Shown: positions 51,763 through 59,371 of the stretch, piece by piece | Layout: every line of letters starts with the position of its first letter | How positions within the stretch are numbered: the first letter of the stretch is position 1 | DNA from: CBDEGK01 sp965237855 | Lineage (GTDB): Bacteria; Pseudomonadota; Gammaproteobacteria; Pseudomonadales; Halieaceae | DNA length: 64,000 nt | Reading direction: 5' to 3' | NCBI GenBank assembly: GCA_965237855.1 | Contig: CBDEGK010000003.1 | Coordinates: 372,001-436,000 of the forward strand | Made by a program: the position numbers and the translations under genes | The notes under the pieces: generated by a model | Databases searched by the model: none | Seen by the model: the letters and a program-made list of their open reading frames with translations, nothing else | What the model was told of the DNA's origin: nothing

Positions 51763-54651
51763 ATGTTGAAGAAAACCCATCTGTCGATGGCGGTTAGCGC
51801 CGCCCTCGGGATGTCGGCCACGGTACTCACGCCGCTAGCCAACGCCCAGGAAGGTGCAGCACTTGAAGAAGTGGTCGTCACCGGCTCCCGCATACAAAAA
51901 ACCAATCTTGTCAGTCCCAGTCCAGTTGTCCAGGTCGATGCTGATGAGCTGTTGTATCAAGGCACGGTGCGTGTGGAAGACATGCTGCGCACACTGCCCC
52001 AGGTCTGGTCCGGCTTGCAGAACACCGGCCAATCCAACGGTGCGACCGGTACGGCCACCGTTAACCTGCGTAACCTCGGCGACGAGCGCACATTGGTATT
52101 GATCAACGGACGCCGCATGCCAGTAGGTACGCCGCTACAGGGCGGTACCGGTGCTGACATCAACCAGATCCCGGGATCCCTGGTTCGTAGCGTGGAAGTC
52201 ATGACCGGTGGTGGTTCAGCTGTATACGGTTCTGACGCGGTCGCAGGCGTAATCAACTTCCTGATGAGAGACGACTTCGAGGGCGTCAAGTTCGATTACC
52301 AGTACAGTGGTTATAACCACGACAACAGCGACAGCTATATGCAAGGCTTGATTGCCGAAAAAGGGTTCGACGTACCTACCGGCTCAAACACTGACGGTGA
52401 AATTACCGACCTCTCTTTCATCATTGGCGGCAACTTCGCCAACGGCAAGGGTAATATTACCGCCTATGCCACTTACCGCGATGTGGAATCCCTCAAGCAG
52501 GACCAGCGGGACTATTCCGGTTGTGCCCTCAGTGACGGCTCCGACGCATGTGGCGGTTCAGGCACGATTCCCGACGGTCGGGTGACTGACTTCGGCATTG
52601 GCGCGGGCTTCGACTTCAAGGTTGCCGGCACCGAGTTCGTGCCCCGCGGCGATACGCTGTACAACTACGGGCCGGAGAACTTCTTCCAGCGCCCGGATGA
52701 GCGCTACACCTTCGGTACCTTTGCTCACTACGACGTGTCTGACCAGGTAGAGGTGTATTCAGAACTGATGTTCATGGATGACCGTTCACTGTCACAGATC
52801 GCGCCCTCGGGAGCTTTCTTTATTACCAACACCCTGCCCTGCGGCAACCCGCTGTTGTCTGAGCAGCAGTTCGATCAGCTCTGTGGACAATTCGGCTTAA
52901 CCGAAGACGATGTGCAGGACGCCTACCTGGGCCGTCGGAATGTTGAGGGGGGCCAGCGTCAGCAAGACCTGCGCCACACCCAATTCCGTGCGGTATTTGG
53001 TGCGCGCGGCCAGATTAATGACGCCTGGAGTTACGACGCGTACTACATGTATTCCGAAGTGAGCATGGAAAACACTTACCTGAACGATCTCTCCATCACC
53101 AAGATCGAACGCGCCCTCAACGCGGTGGCAGATCCTGTGACAGGAGACACGGTGTGCCAGTCAGTCGTAGATGGCTCTGACACAACTTGTGTGCCCTGGG
53201 ATATCTTCACGACAGGGGCCGTCACCGATGAAATGCTCGACTACCTGGTACTGCCGCTGTTTGCCCGCGGCACCACCGACCAGACAGTCATGTCCGGCTA
53301 CATGTCCGTGGATCTGGGCGAGTATGGCGTGGTGATCCCATCAGCAGAAACCGGCGTGCAACTGGTATTTGGTGCGGAATACCGTGATGAGAACCTGAGC
53401 TTCCGCCCTGATACCGGCTTTACCACCGGAGACGGTGCCGGCCAAGGTGGCGCTACCAACGCGGTAAGCGGCGGTTACGACGTAAAGGAATTCTTCATGG
53501 AAGCCAGCCTGCCTATCGTGCAGGGCAAGCAGGCTGCTGAAGATGTCACACTTGACGTCGCCTATCGTTACTCTGACTACTCGACTGGCCACCAGACTGA
53601 CACTTACGGCATTTCCGGCGCCTGGGCTATCAACCAGACCTGGAAGCTGCGCGCCAGCTATAACCGAGCTGTACGGGCGGCCAATGTTCGCGAGCTATTC
53701 CTGCCCCAGGGCCTGAACCTGTTCTCCATGACCGCCGACCCCTGTTCAGGTGCATCTCCGGAGCGCAGCCTGTCTGACTGTCAGAACAGCGGTGTAACTG
53801 CCGCCCAGTATGGTTCTGTTCCTGATTCTCCCGCAGGTCAATACAACTTCCTGCAGGGTGGTAATACGGAGCTCGAGCCGGAAGAGGCGGATACTTACAC
53901 TGCGGGTGTGGTCTTCACCAACGATTGGGTAGACGGTTTCAACATCAGCGTCGACTACTACGACATTGAGATTGAGAAGGGCATTAACAACCTGAGCCCC
54001 AACTTTATCCTGAACGAGTGTCTCGATGGCAATCTGAGCCAGTGTGACAACGTCAGACGCGGTAACGCCGGCGACCTGTGGATTGGTTCCAACGTCGACA
54101 CCAGTGGCCAGATCATTGCCCTGCAGGACAACCTGGCGATTGAGAAGGTTAAGGGCTGGGACATCGTCGCTGACCTGAACTGGGAAATCGGCAAGTACGG
54201 TAGCCTGAGCTTCAATAACATCATGTCAATCATCGACACCTGGGATACCCAGGAGCTCTCCGGCGCCCCCGTCACTGACTGTAAAGGTGTTTGGGGAGTA
54301 GGTGAAACCTGTGGTTATCCGACTCCGGACTTCCGTAACAACCTGCGTACTACCTGGATCACTCCCTGGAACTTAACGGTGACCGGTCTGTGGCGTCATA
54401 TCACTGACGTCGATGACGGCAACGGCAATGGTCAGGACCTGGACAAGCAGGACTACCTTGACCTGGCCAGCACCTGGGATGTCACCGATTGGGCGCAACT
54501 GCGCGTTGGCGTGAACAACGTCTTCGATGATGATCCCCCCATCGCCGGTGGTGGTGCCAGCTCTGAGATCAACGGTAACGGTAACGTGTTCCCGGGCATC
54601 TACGATACCCTGGGTCGTTACTGGTACATGGGCTTCAGCGTAGGCTTCTAA
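51763..54651 (+). CDS. TonB-dependent receptor without STN domain
   Basis: A 962-residue outer-membrane receptor of the large class common in marine bacteria. Signal peptide to about residue 28 (MLKKTHLSMAVSAALGMSATVLTPLANAQ), TonB box-like LEEVVVTGSRIQK, plug with TLVLINGRRMPVGTPLQGG and VEVMTGGGSAVYGSDAVAGVINF, then barrel repeats ending DTLGRYWYMGFSVGF. The start is taken at 51763, where AGGGGA precedes the ATG; the frame extends 45 codons upstream into non-coding sequence. Ligand unknown. A clean terminator follows at 54681. Confidence 0.93.
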   Translation: MLKKTHLSMAVSAALGMSATVLTPLANAQEGAALEEVVVTGSRIQKTNLVSPSPVVQVDADELLYQGTVRVEDMLRTLPQVWSGLQNTGQSNGATGTATVNLRNLGDERTLVLINGRRMPVGTPLQGGTGADINQIPGSLVRSVEVMTGGGSAVYGSDAVAGVINFLMRDDFEGVKFDYQYSGYNHDNSDSYMQGLIAEKGFDVPTGSNTDGEITDLSFIIGGNFANGKGNITAYATYRDVESLKQDQRDYSGCALSDGSDACGGSGTIPDGRVTDFGIGAGFDFKVAGTEFVPRGDTLYNYGPENFFQRPDERYTFGTFAHYDVSDQVEVYSELMFMDDRSLSQIAPSGAFFITNTLPCGNPLLSEQQFDQLCGQFGLTEDDVQDAYLGRRNVEGGQRQQDLRHTQFRAVFGARGQINDAWSYDAYYMYSEVSMENTYLNDLSITKIERALNAVADPVTGDTVCQSVVDGSDTTCVPWDIFTTGAVTDEMLDYLVLPLFARGTTDQTVMSGYMSVDLGEYGVVIPSAETGVQLVFGAEYRDENLSFRPDTGFTTGDGAGQGGATNAVSGGYDVKEFFMEASLPIVQGKQAAEDVTLDVAYRYSDYSTGHQTDTYGISGAWAINQTWKLRASYNRAVRAANVRELFLPQGLNLFSMTADPCSGASPERSLSDCQNSGVTAAQYGSVPDSPAGQYNFLQGGNTELEPEEADTYTAGVVFTNDWVDGFNISVDYYDIEIEKGINNLSPNFILNECLDGNLSQCDNVRRGNAGDLWIGSNVDTSGQIIALQDNLAIEKVKGWDIVADLNWEIGKYGSLSFNNIMSIIDTWDTQELSGAPVTDCKGVWGVGETCGYPTPDFRNNLRTTWITPWNLTVTGLWRHITDVDDGNGNGQDLDKQDYLDLASTWDVTDWAQLRVGVNNVFDDDPPIAGGGASSEINGNGNVFPGIYDTLGRYWYMGFSVGF

Positions 54652-54680
54652 GCGACTCTCTCCCGGGAGACCGGAATAGC

Positions 54681-54707
54681 AGGCCAGCCTTCGGGCTGGC
54701 CTTTTTT
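54681..54707 (+). terminator. Rho-independent terminator after the second receptor
   Basis: A 9-bp GC-rich stem (AGGCCAGCC / GGCTGGCCT) with TTCG loop is followed by six T residues, 30 bp after the receptor stop codon. Confidence 0.9.
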
Positions 54708-54710
54708 ATG

Positions 54711-54779
54711 CGTAAGCGCTCCATTAAGTGCATCCTATCGGCCTGAGCCGAAGCCTGCCATGCTCGTGTTTTCTCACTG
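54711..54779 (+). repeat. 69-bp inverted duplication, left copy
   Basis: This 69-bp stretch just after the receptor terminator is repeated exactly in inverted orientation at 56006-56074, immediately beyond the other end of an IS3 element. Its continuation (GGAGCACGCC then ATG at 54789) looks like the ribosome-binding site and first codons of a gene that the insertion interrupted at 54801. Confidence 0.85.
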
Positions 54780-54849
54780 GAGCACGCCATGCCCATCAAA
54801 CTGACCTTTCCCCCAGTTTAGGGCCAGCTTCTCGGTGAAAAATCCCCAC

Positions 54850-55671
54850 TTAAGCCACCTTCCGAGCGTACTCGGCAGGCGGTATATAGCCCAACGAACT
54901 GTGCGGCCGAACTTCGTTGTAATGTTGCCGCCAGCTATCAATTTTTGATCGAGCATCTTCCAGGTTCTTGAACCAAAACTGGTTGAGGCAGTTGTCCCGG
55001 AACTTGCCGTTAAAACTCTCCACGAATGCGTTCTGAGTCGGTTTACCTGGCTGAATGAACTGCAATTTGATCTGGCGACCCTGAGTCCAAAAGAACATCG
55101 CCTTACTCGTCAGCTCGGGCCCATTGTTGTCGCAAACGATGATTGAAGGCTGCCTTCTTTGGCTGCATATTTCCTCCAGGTACCGGGTCATACGTGCGCC
55201 TGAAATGGACACATCCACCAATTGACCCACGCACTCTCGGGTGAAGTCATCGACGATGTTAAGCACCCTGAAGCGCCGCCCCGTCGTTAACTGATCACTG
55301 ATAAAATCCAATGACCACCGCTCATTCGCTTTTGTCGGCACGGACATAGGCACTCTGGGGCGAATCAACTTCTTCCGCTTCTTGGTTCTGACCTGTAGCC
55401 CTTCTTCCGTGTAGATCCGATAGGTGCGCTTCCGATTCACCACCAAGCCCTCAGCCTTGAGCAAGCCATGTAGCATCAAATAGCCGTAGCGCGAATACTC
55501 TGTGCTCAGCTCTCTTAGTCGGGCCCGTAGCTGCTCGTCCTGACGTCCTTTGGGTTGATACTGATAACCCGACCGGCTCACACCAGCCAATCTACAGGCC
55601 TTCCTCTCGCTCGCCAGGTCATGCTCTACTAAATGCGATACCGCTGCATGTCGAGCCGCTGGCGTCACCAC
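54850..55671 (-). CDS. IS3-family transposase OrfB (DDE integrase domain)
   Basis: A 273-residue rve-type integrase. The catalytic triad can be placed in WSLDFISDQL, IIVCDNNGPELTS and the AFVESFNGKFRDNC region (glutamate). N-terminal HTH_21-like residues are present (RLREL...YSRYGYLMLHGLLKAEG). It is read by -1 frameshifting from orfA at the A6G run (55671-55677), giving the OrfAB transposase; a GTG in its own frame exists at 55671. The C-terminus HSSLGYIPPAEYA is typical. The gene looks intact. Confidence 0.93.
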   Translation of the reverse strand: MVTPAARHAAVSHLVEHDLASERKACRLAGVSRSGYQYQPKGRQDEQLRARLRELSTEYSRYGYLMLHGLLKAEGLVVNRKRTYRIYTEEGLQVRTKKRKKLIRPRVPMSVPTKANERWSLDFISDQLTTGRRFRVLNIVDDFTRECVGQLVDVSISGARMTRYLEEICSQRRQPSIIVCDNNGPELTSKAMFFWTQGRQIKLQFIQPGKPTQNAFVESFNGKFRDNCLNQFWFKNLEDARSKIDSWRQHYNEVRPHSSLGYIPPAEYARKVA

Positions 55672-55931
55672 TTTTTTGACACAATCTCCTTGAGCGCGGC
55701 GTTGTCCAACGCGGCTTCCGCCAGCAGTCTCTTCAGCTTGCCGTTCTCCGATTCCAACTCCCGGAGTCGCTTGGCATCAGAGACGTCCATGCCGCCATAC
55801 TTAGACTTCCAGCGGTAAAAGGTGCCCTGGGCGATGCCCATATCCCTGCAAATGCTCTCGACCGTGACCCCAGACTCATGCTGGTTCAGTACTCCAATGA
55901 TTTGTTCTTCCGTATATCGTTTGCCCTTCAT
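55665..55931 (-). CDS. IS3-family OrfA (HTH/leucine zipper)
   Basis: An 88-residue protein with the HTH_Tnp_1 start KRYTEEQIIGVLNQHESGV, the FYRWKSKYGGM recognition segment and a C-terminal leucine zipper (LRELESENGKLKRLLAEAAL). GGAG sits close before the ATG. It ends just past the A6G slip site shared with orfB. This form of OrfA is characteristic of the IS407 group. Confidence 0.92.
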   Translation of the reverse strand: MKGKRYTEEQIIGVLNQHESGVTVESICRDMGIAQGTFYRWKSKYGGMDVSDAKRLRELESENGKLKRLLAEAALDNAALKEIVSKKW

Positions 55932-56005
55932 AGTGAAATCTCCTATCTAACAATTTTAGGAGATTTTTCACCATTGTCATGGCCCGAAATCTGGGGGAAA
56001 GGTCA

Positions 56006-56074
56006 CAGTGAGAAAACACGAGCATGGCAGGCTTCGGCTCAGGCCGATAGGATGCACTTAATGGAGCGCTTACG
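56006..56074 (-). repeat. 69-bp inverted duplication, right copy
   Basis: Exact reverse complement of 54711-54779, beginning directly at the outer end of the IS3 element. Sequence beyond it (from 56075) is unrelated to that beyond the left copy. Confidence 0.85.
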
Positions 56075-56452
56075 AATATTGCGGTCAAACACCGTCGCTC
56101 TTGGACGACAATTACATTCGGAGTTGGTACAAAGCGGCCTTGAAAGTAGCATAGCACCACACCCTATGAGATTTTCTGTGCTCGATGAAGAAGTGTTTCA
56201 ACTACCTAGTCTGCGAAAAGAGCGAAACGATAGCTAGGCATATCGCTTACCGCTAGCCATTGTGAGGTTGCTCCTTTAGAGGTGCAAGGTCTTGCAATAC
56301 TGCAGTGACAAACAATTGACGGGCGGTTGATCACCCATCAGTCGCTCACTGCCGTAGAGTCGAGGTAATGTCACTCCAGGGTACATCACCGGTGTATGAA
56401 CGGAGAAACTAACGAGGTCCACAACGTCGTCGATTTGAGACTGGCTCGCCGA
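56075..56452. other. Stretch without a confident gene
   Basis: This 378-bp interval is richer in A and T than the core genes. A short plus-strand frame begins within the inverted repeat (ATG 56052) and runs to TAG at 56235-56237, with a protein-like end (RFSVLDEEVFQLPSLRKERNDS), but it has no good ribosome-binding site and could be the remnant of a gene fused to the duplication. I see nothing in 56240-56452. Confidence 0.4.
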
Positions 56453-57012
56453 CTACTCGAACATGGGATTTGTTGTTTGGAGCGCCATGCTCCTAACCCA
56501 TCGCTGCCGGGGCACCTTTATCTCATGCACTGAGAGATAGAGTGGACGCAACGCGCTCAGGGCAATCCAGTCCCTCGCCAAACTATGCTCAGCAAACAGC
56601 GCCATATCCCAGACGTCCTGACCACGTCGCTTGTCGATGGTGATGATGCCGTGTGGTAGACCGTAGACGGGCAGGAGGTATCCTTTCCGCTTCTTGTATT
56701 TCGGATCACCCTTCGCATCAAGCACTTGGTGCTCCTTTAGAGTGCGTCGAAAATGGCGAGCGGTAGAATTACCTCCGTATACCGTCAATCCAAACAGATG
56801 GCCTCTGCGTTCCGGGGGTCGATGAAAGTCCCGTGCAACTCCAATTTTCTACTTTCTTCAAATAGCGGGGTTGTCGGGTCCAAGTAGCTTCCGTCATTGC
56901 CCAGCAAATCGAAGTTAAACCCCACACCGATGCTGGCATCAAATTGTGTAACCTGTGCCGCCAAAAATGAGTACTCTGGCTTCGGCCCTGAGGTCTTTCG
57001 TTTTCTGGCCAT
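56453..57012 (-). pseudogene. Orphan gene in two frames, probably one frameshifted gene
   Basis: The first part (57012-56785, 75 residues, MARKRKTSGPKPEYSFLAAQ start) has an excellent GGAGG five bases before its ATG and ends ...HGTFIDPRNAEAICLD then TGA. The second part (56788-56453, 111 residues) is in another frame and contains KEHQVLDAKGDPKYKKRKGYLLPVYGLPHGIITIDKRRG. One extra T at the TGA would join them smoothly into a protein of about 186 residues. Alternatively the second begins at a TTG overlapping the TGA, making two coupled genes. I recognise no family. It lies in the island between two IS3 elements. Confidence 0.55.
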
Positions 57013-57477
57013 ATACGCCTCCGCTCTGACACAGGTCGCTTACCCTAAGGATAGGCCGTACGTCGTCAGGCGTCGTGCCTAGCGATAAAAATATTTAGAA
57101 TCATTTTTTCGGAAACGACACTACTATCCTAGGCTTTGCCATCTTCGAGTCGTGGTAACGCCCCTCCTAGGGCGGCACCGGATCTTTGAACTTCCGTAGC
57201 ACGTTTGGACCGGCTCCTGATCGTCTGCCAGATGGCTTGCTGACGTCCGCTTTGACCTATAAGCAGCCGTTCCCAGAGCGGGAGCTTCGGGACTGGATCA
57301 GGCTCCTTTGTGCCAGTATCGGCCATTCAGACTGTAGTAGGTTTAGTAACTTTATCAGCTTCCTGCTCTCTGAGAGCTATCAATGGCGCCGCCAGCCACT
57401 AGGTTGTCGCCGCTGGCCATGCTGGTTTCCCGCCGCTCCTCGTAAACTGCACGCTGTGATAACAGAGGAACTGTGCA
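57013..57477. other. Non-coding or decayed stretch of the island
   Basis: Overlapping short frames on both strands exist here, but none has both a ribosome-binding site and protein-like composition. Around 57244-57272 it contains GTCCGCTTTGACCTATAAGC, a degenerate relative of a sequence at 57719-57747. It probably represents decayed intergenic repeats. Confidence 0.4.
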
Positions 57478-57684
57478 ATGCCAAAATACACATTGGGGAA
57501 AGATTACAACGTCCAAGAAAACACAGAGCACAACCACGCCAAAACGTGGCGCGCCTATGAGGCCGTGATTGGGGAGAGCGGGTACATCACCGATATTGAA
57601 GCTTCGGCAATCTGTGAGAGGCATGAGAATAACGGATATTTCAATTACGTTGTGAAGAGAGGCTGGTTAATAGAGAAGTTGTAA
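57478..57684 (+). CDS. Orphan small protein, 68 residues
   Basis: A short gene with GAGGA eight bases before its ATG. The product (starting MPKYTLGKDYNVQENTEHNH) is hydrophilic, with a helical middle (AKTWRAYEAVIGESGYI) and an ITDIEASAICERHENN...VVKRGWLIEKL end that could form a winged-helix-like unit. No family is recognised. It lies alone in the IS-bounded island, so it may belong to mobile or defence cargo. Confidence 0.55.
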   Translation: MPKYTLGKDYNVQENTEHNHAKTWRAYEAVIGESGYITDIEASAICERHENNGYFNYVVKRGWLIEKL

Positions 57685-57718
57685 CCGAATTAGCATTTGC
57701 GCCATAGGGTTGACTATG

Positions 57719-57747
57719 TCCACTTTGACCGATAAGCGGACGTTCGC
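57719..57747. repeat. Degenerate intergenic repeat, second copy
   Basis: GTCCACTTTGACCGATAAGC and the bases that follow resemble the stretch near 57244 (GTCCGCTTTGACCTATAAGC) with few mismatches over about 28 bp. Both stand in non-coding sequence of the island. Confidence 0.5.
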
Positions 57748-57804
57748 TATGTGCCGTGAGCGTACATCAAGATCTCACTGCGGATAACCCAGCGAGAGCA
57801 TGCG

Positions 57805-57846
57805 TGGCGAAGTCTGCATGGCGAAGTCTGCATGGCGAAGTCTGCA
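57805..57846 (+). repeat. Three 14-bp tandem repeats
   Basis: Three exact copies of TGGCGAAGTCTGCA follow one another, with a partial fourth (TGGC). They are outside any supported gene. Confidence 0.9.
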
Positions 57847-57966
57847 TGGCTCGGAATCTCGCCTTAATCCTCTACTCATATGTGAGAAAACTCTAATTGC
57901 CGCTTCTGCCAATTCTCGGGGGCATTACCGAGTGGCAATCCCGACCACTGGATGTGGTTGTAGTGG

Positions 57967-58878
57967 TCAAGTAAAACTGGCCGCTGGTTTAGAGGAACTC
58001 CAATAGCGTTCCTCGGTTTTATTCGGTGGCATACCACCGTTGTGTTTGTGTGGCCTAGTTTGGCTGTAGTATCCAGCTATATAGTCAGCCACGCTTCGCT
58101 GTGCTTCAGCGAAAGATCGATACCCCATCTCGGGCACCCATTCTGTTTTTAAGCTTCGAAAGAAACGCTCCATCGGCGAATTATCCCAACAATTTCCTCG
58201 TCGACTCAGGCTTTGGTTGATTCGATAACGCCACAGATGTTGTCGGAATTTGATGCTCGTATAATGGCTCCCTTGATCGGAGTGAAACAGCACGCCTTCA
58301 GGTCGACCGCGAGATTCGTAAGCCATCGTGAGTGCTTTAGCTGTCAGCTCGCTATCGGGTGAATTGGACAGCGCCCAGCCAATAGGCTTACGTGCATACA
58401 GGTCAAGTACTACAGCCAGGTAGGACCAGCGTTGTCCTGACCAGATATAAGTCACATCCCCACACCAGATTTTGTTGGGCGCCACTGGCGTAAATTCTCG
58501 ATTCAACGTGTTAGGAATGAGTGTATGTGGCTGTGACGCTTTTTTGTAGCGATGCGCTGGAAGCTGGGTACTCACAAGTCCCAAGCGAGCCATAAAACCC
58601 TTTGCGCGATAGCGACTTAACGGTACGCCTTGGCCAGATACAATATGAGCAATACTGCGAGCACCGGCCGAGCCATTGCTGATCTGGTGTGCATGTTGAA
58701 CCATCGCGTTGATCTTCATTTTCTCCGGATCAATTCTTGCTGCCGCTGATCGACGATATTTGAAGGTGCTTCTGTGAATGCCAAAGGCTTCACAGAGAAC
58801 GGCGACACTATGGCTCTCTTGAAGTGCTTCAACAATACCTAATTGTTCAGCGAGTCTGACATCAAGAGAGCGGTAGCC
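57967..58878 (-). CDS. IS3-family transposase OrfB
   Basis: The DDE integrase part is visible as NKIWCGDVTYIWSGQRWSYLAVVLDL (first D), GVLFHSDQGSHYTS (second D) and NCWDNSPMERFFRSLKTE (E). The frame is open from the A6G slippery site (58878-58884) through a helical HTH_21-like region (LGIVEALQESHSVAVLCEAFGIHRSTFKYRR) to the stop, so synthesis is expected by -1 frameshifting from orfA. An ATG at 58719 within the frame would give only the integrase part. The gene appears intact. Confidence 0.92.
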   Translation of the reverse strand, partial: GYRSLDVRLAEQLGIVEALQESHSVAVLCEAFGIHRSTFKYRRSAAARIDPEKMKINAMVQHAHQISNGSAGARSIAHIVSGQGVPLSRYRAKGFMARLGLVSTQLPAHRYKKASQPHTLIPNTLNREFTPVAPNKIWCGDVTYIWSGQRWSYLAVVLDLYARKPIGWALSNSPDSELTAKALTMAYESRGRPEGVLFHSDQGSHYTSIKFRQHLWRYRINQSLSRRGNCWDNSPMERFFRSLKTEWVPEMGYRSFAEAQRSVADYIAGYYSQTRPHKHNGGMPPNKTEERYWSSSKPAASFT

Positions 58879-59144
58879 TTTTTTAATATTTCATTGTGCT
58901 CCTCGACACGGCGTAGCTTTTTCTCTAGTTCCTTGATGCGCCGATGCTCAGGAGTCATCGCATGGGTCGTCGGCGTTATACCGTCACGTTCCTTGCGCAA
59001 CTGCCTCACCCATTTGTCCAGGGTCGAATGCCCAACCCCCACCGCTTGTGCTGCTTCTCTGATACTGTAGTTTTGATCCACCACGAGTTGTGCTGATTCA
59101 AGTCGAAATTCTGGGCTAAAAGTACGTCGTGTTTTGCTTCTCAT
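58839..59144 (-). CDS. IS3-family OrfA
   Basis: A 101-residue HTH_Tnp_1 protein: RRTFSPEFRLESAQLVVDQNYSIREAAQAVGVGHSTLDKWVRQL, then the leucine zipper RRIKELEKKLRRVEEHNEILKKA. This sequence is typical of the IS3 group proper. Its 3' end overlaps orfB beyond the slip site. Confidence 0.92.
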   Translation of the reverse strand: MRSKTRRTFSPEFRLESAQLVVDQNYSIREAAQAVGVGHSTLDKWVRQLRKERDGITPTTHAMTPEHRRIKELEKKLRRVEEHNEILKKATALLMSDSLNN

Positions 59145-59279
59145 CGTTTTGCTCGCTTAATGTAAGAGGTGATAATATCACCTACAATTAAACGGCCAAA
59201 TAAACTATGCCACTACAGGTGTACCCCATCGTCTATCTGGACTGTATGATGCATAACAAGACTTCGCTGAACATTCCTA

Positions 59280-59309
59280 TTGAAAAATAAAAGTCTTTAA
59301 ACCTATATT
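59280..59309 (+). promoter_or_regulatory. Probable promoter of the Wadjet operon
   Basis: TTGAAA (59280-59285) and TATATT (59304-59309) are 18 bases apart, in the gap between the IS3 end and jetA. The operon therefore seems to keep a promoter despite the insertion 154 bp upstream. Confidence 0.55.
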
Positions 59310-59371
59310 AAGGGGGCAACCCGAATCGCAGGGGCAAGATTGGCGATTTCATTAAACAGGACAACTACCAA

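Larger units (their letters stand above)
54802..56005 (-). mobile_element. IS3-family element, IS407-like, 1204 bp
   Basis: The element is bounded by imperfect terminal inverted repeats starting TGACCTTTCCCCCAG at both ends (54802 and, reversed, 56005); about 35 of the outer 45 positions look alike, including GGTGAAAAATC further in. It contains overlapping orfA and orfB with an A6G slippery site. No target duplication is visible (flanks AAAC and CAGT); instead the right flank is an inverted copy of sequence lying 22 bp outside the left end. Confidence 0.9.
57959..59217 (-). mobile_element. IS3-family element, 1259 bp, with GGT target duplication
   Basis: The ends are imperfect inverted repeats beginning TGTAGTGG at 57959 and ending CCACTACA at 59217, both with a TGGCCG block about 20 bases in. 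GGT flanks the element on both sides (57956-57958 and 59218-59220), a 3-bp target duplication typical of many IS3 elements. It contains orfA and orfB joined by an A6G slip site. It is not closely related to the first IS3 element. Confidence 0.92.

Noticed and set aside
57129..57560. Overlapping plus- and minus-strand frames in the island
   Set aside because: No ribosome-binding site, unlikely composition, and one overlaps the better-supported gene at 57478.
57805..57846. Possible CRISPR array
   Set aside because: Repeats are directly adjacent 14-mers without spacers, and no cas gene is present.
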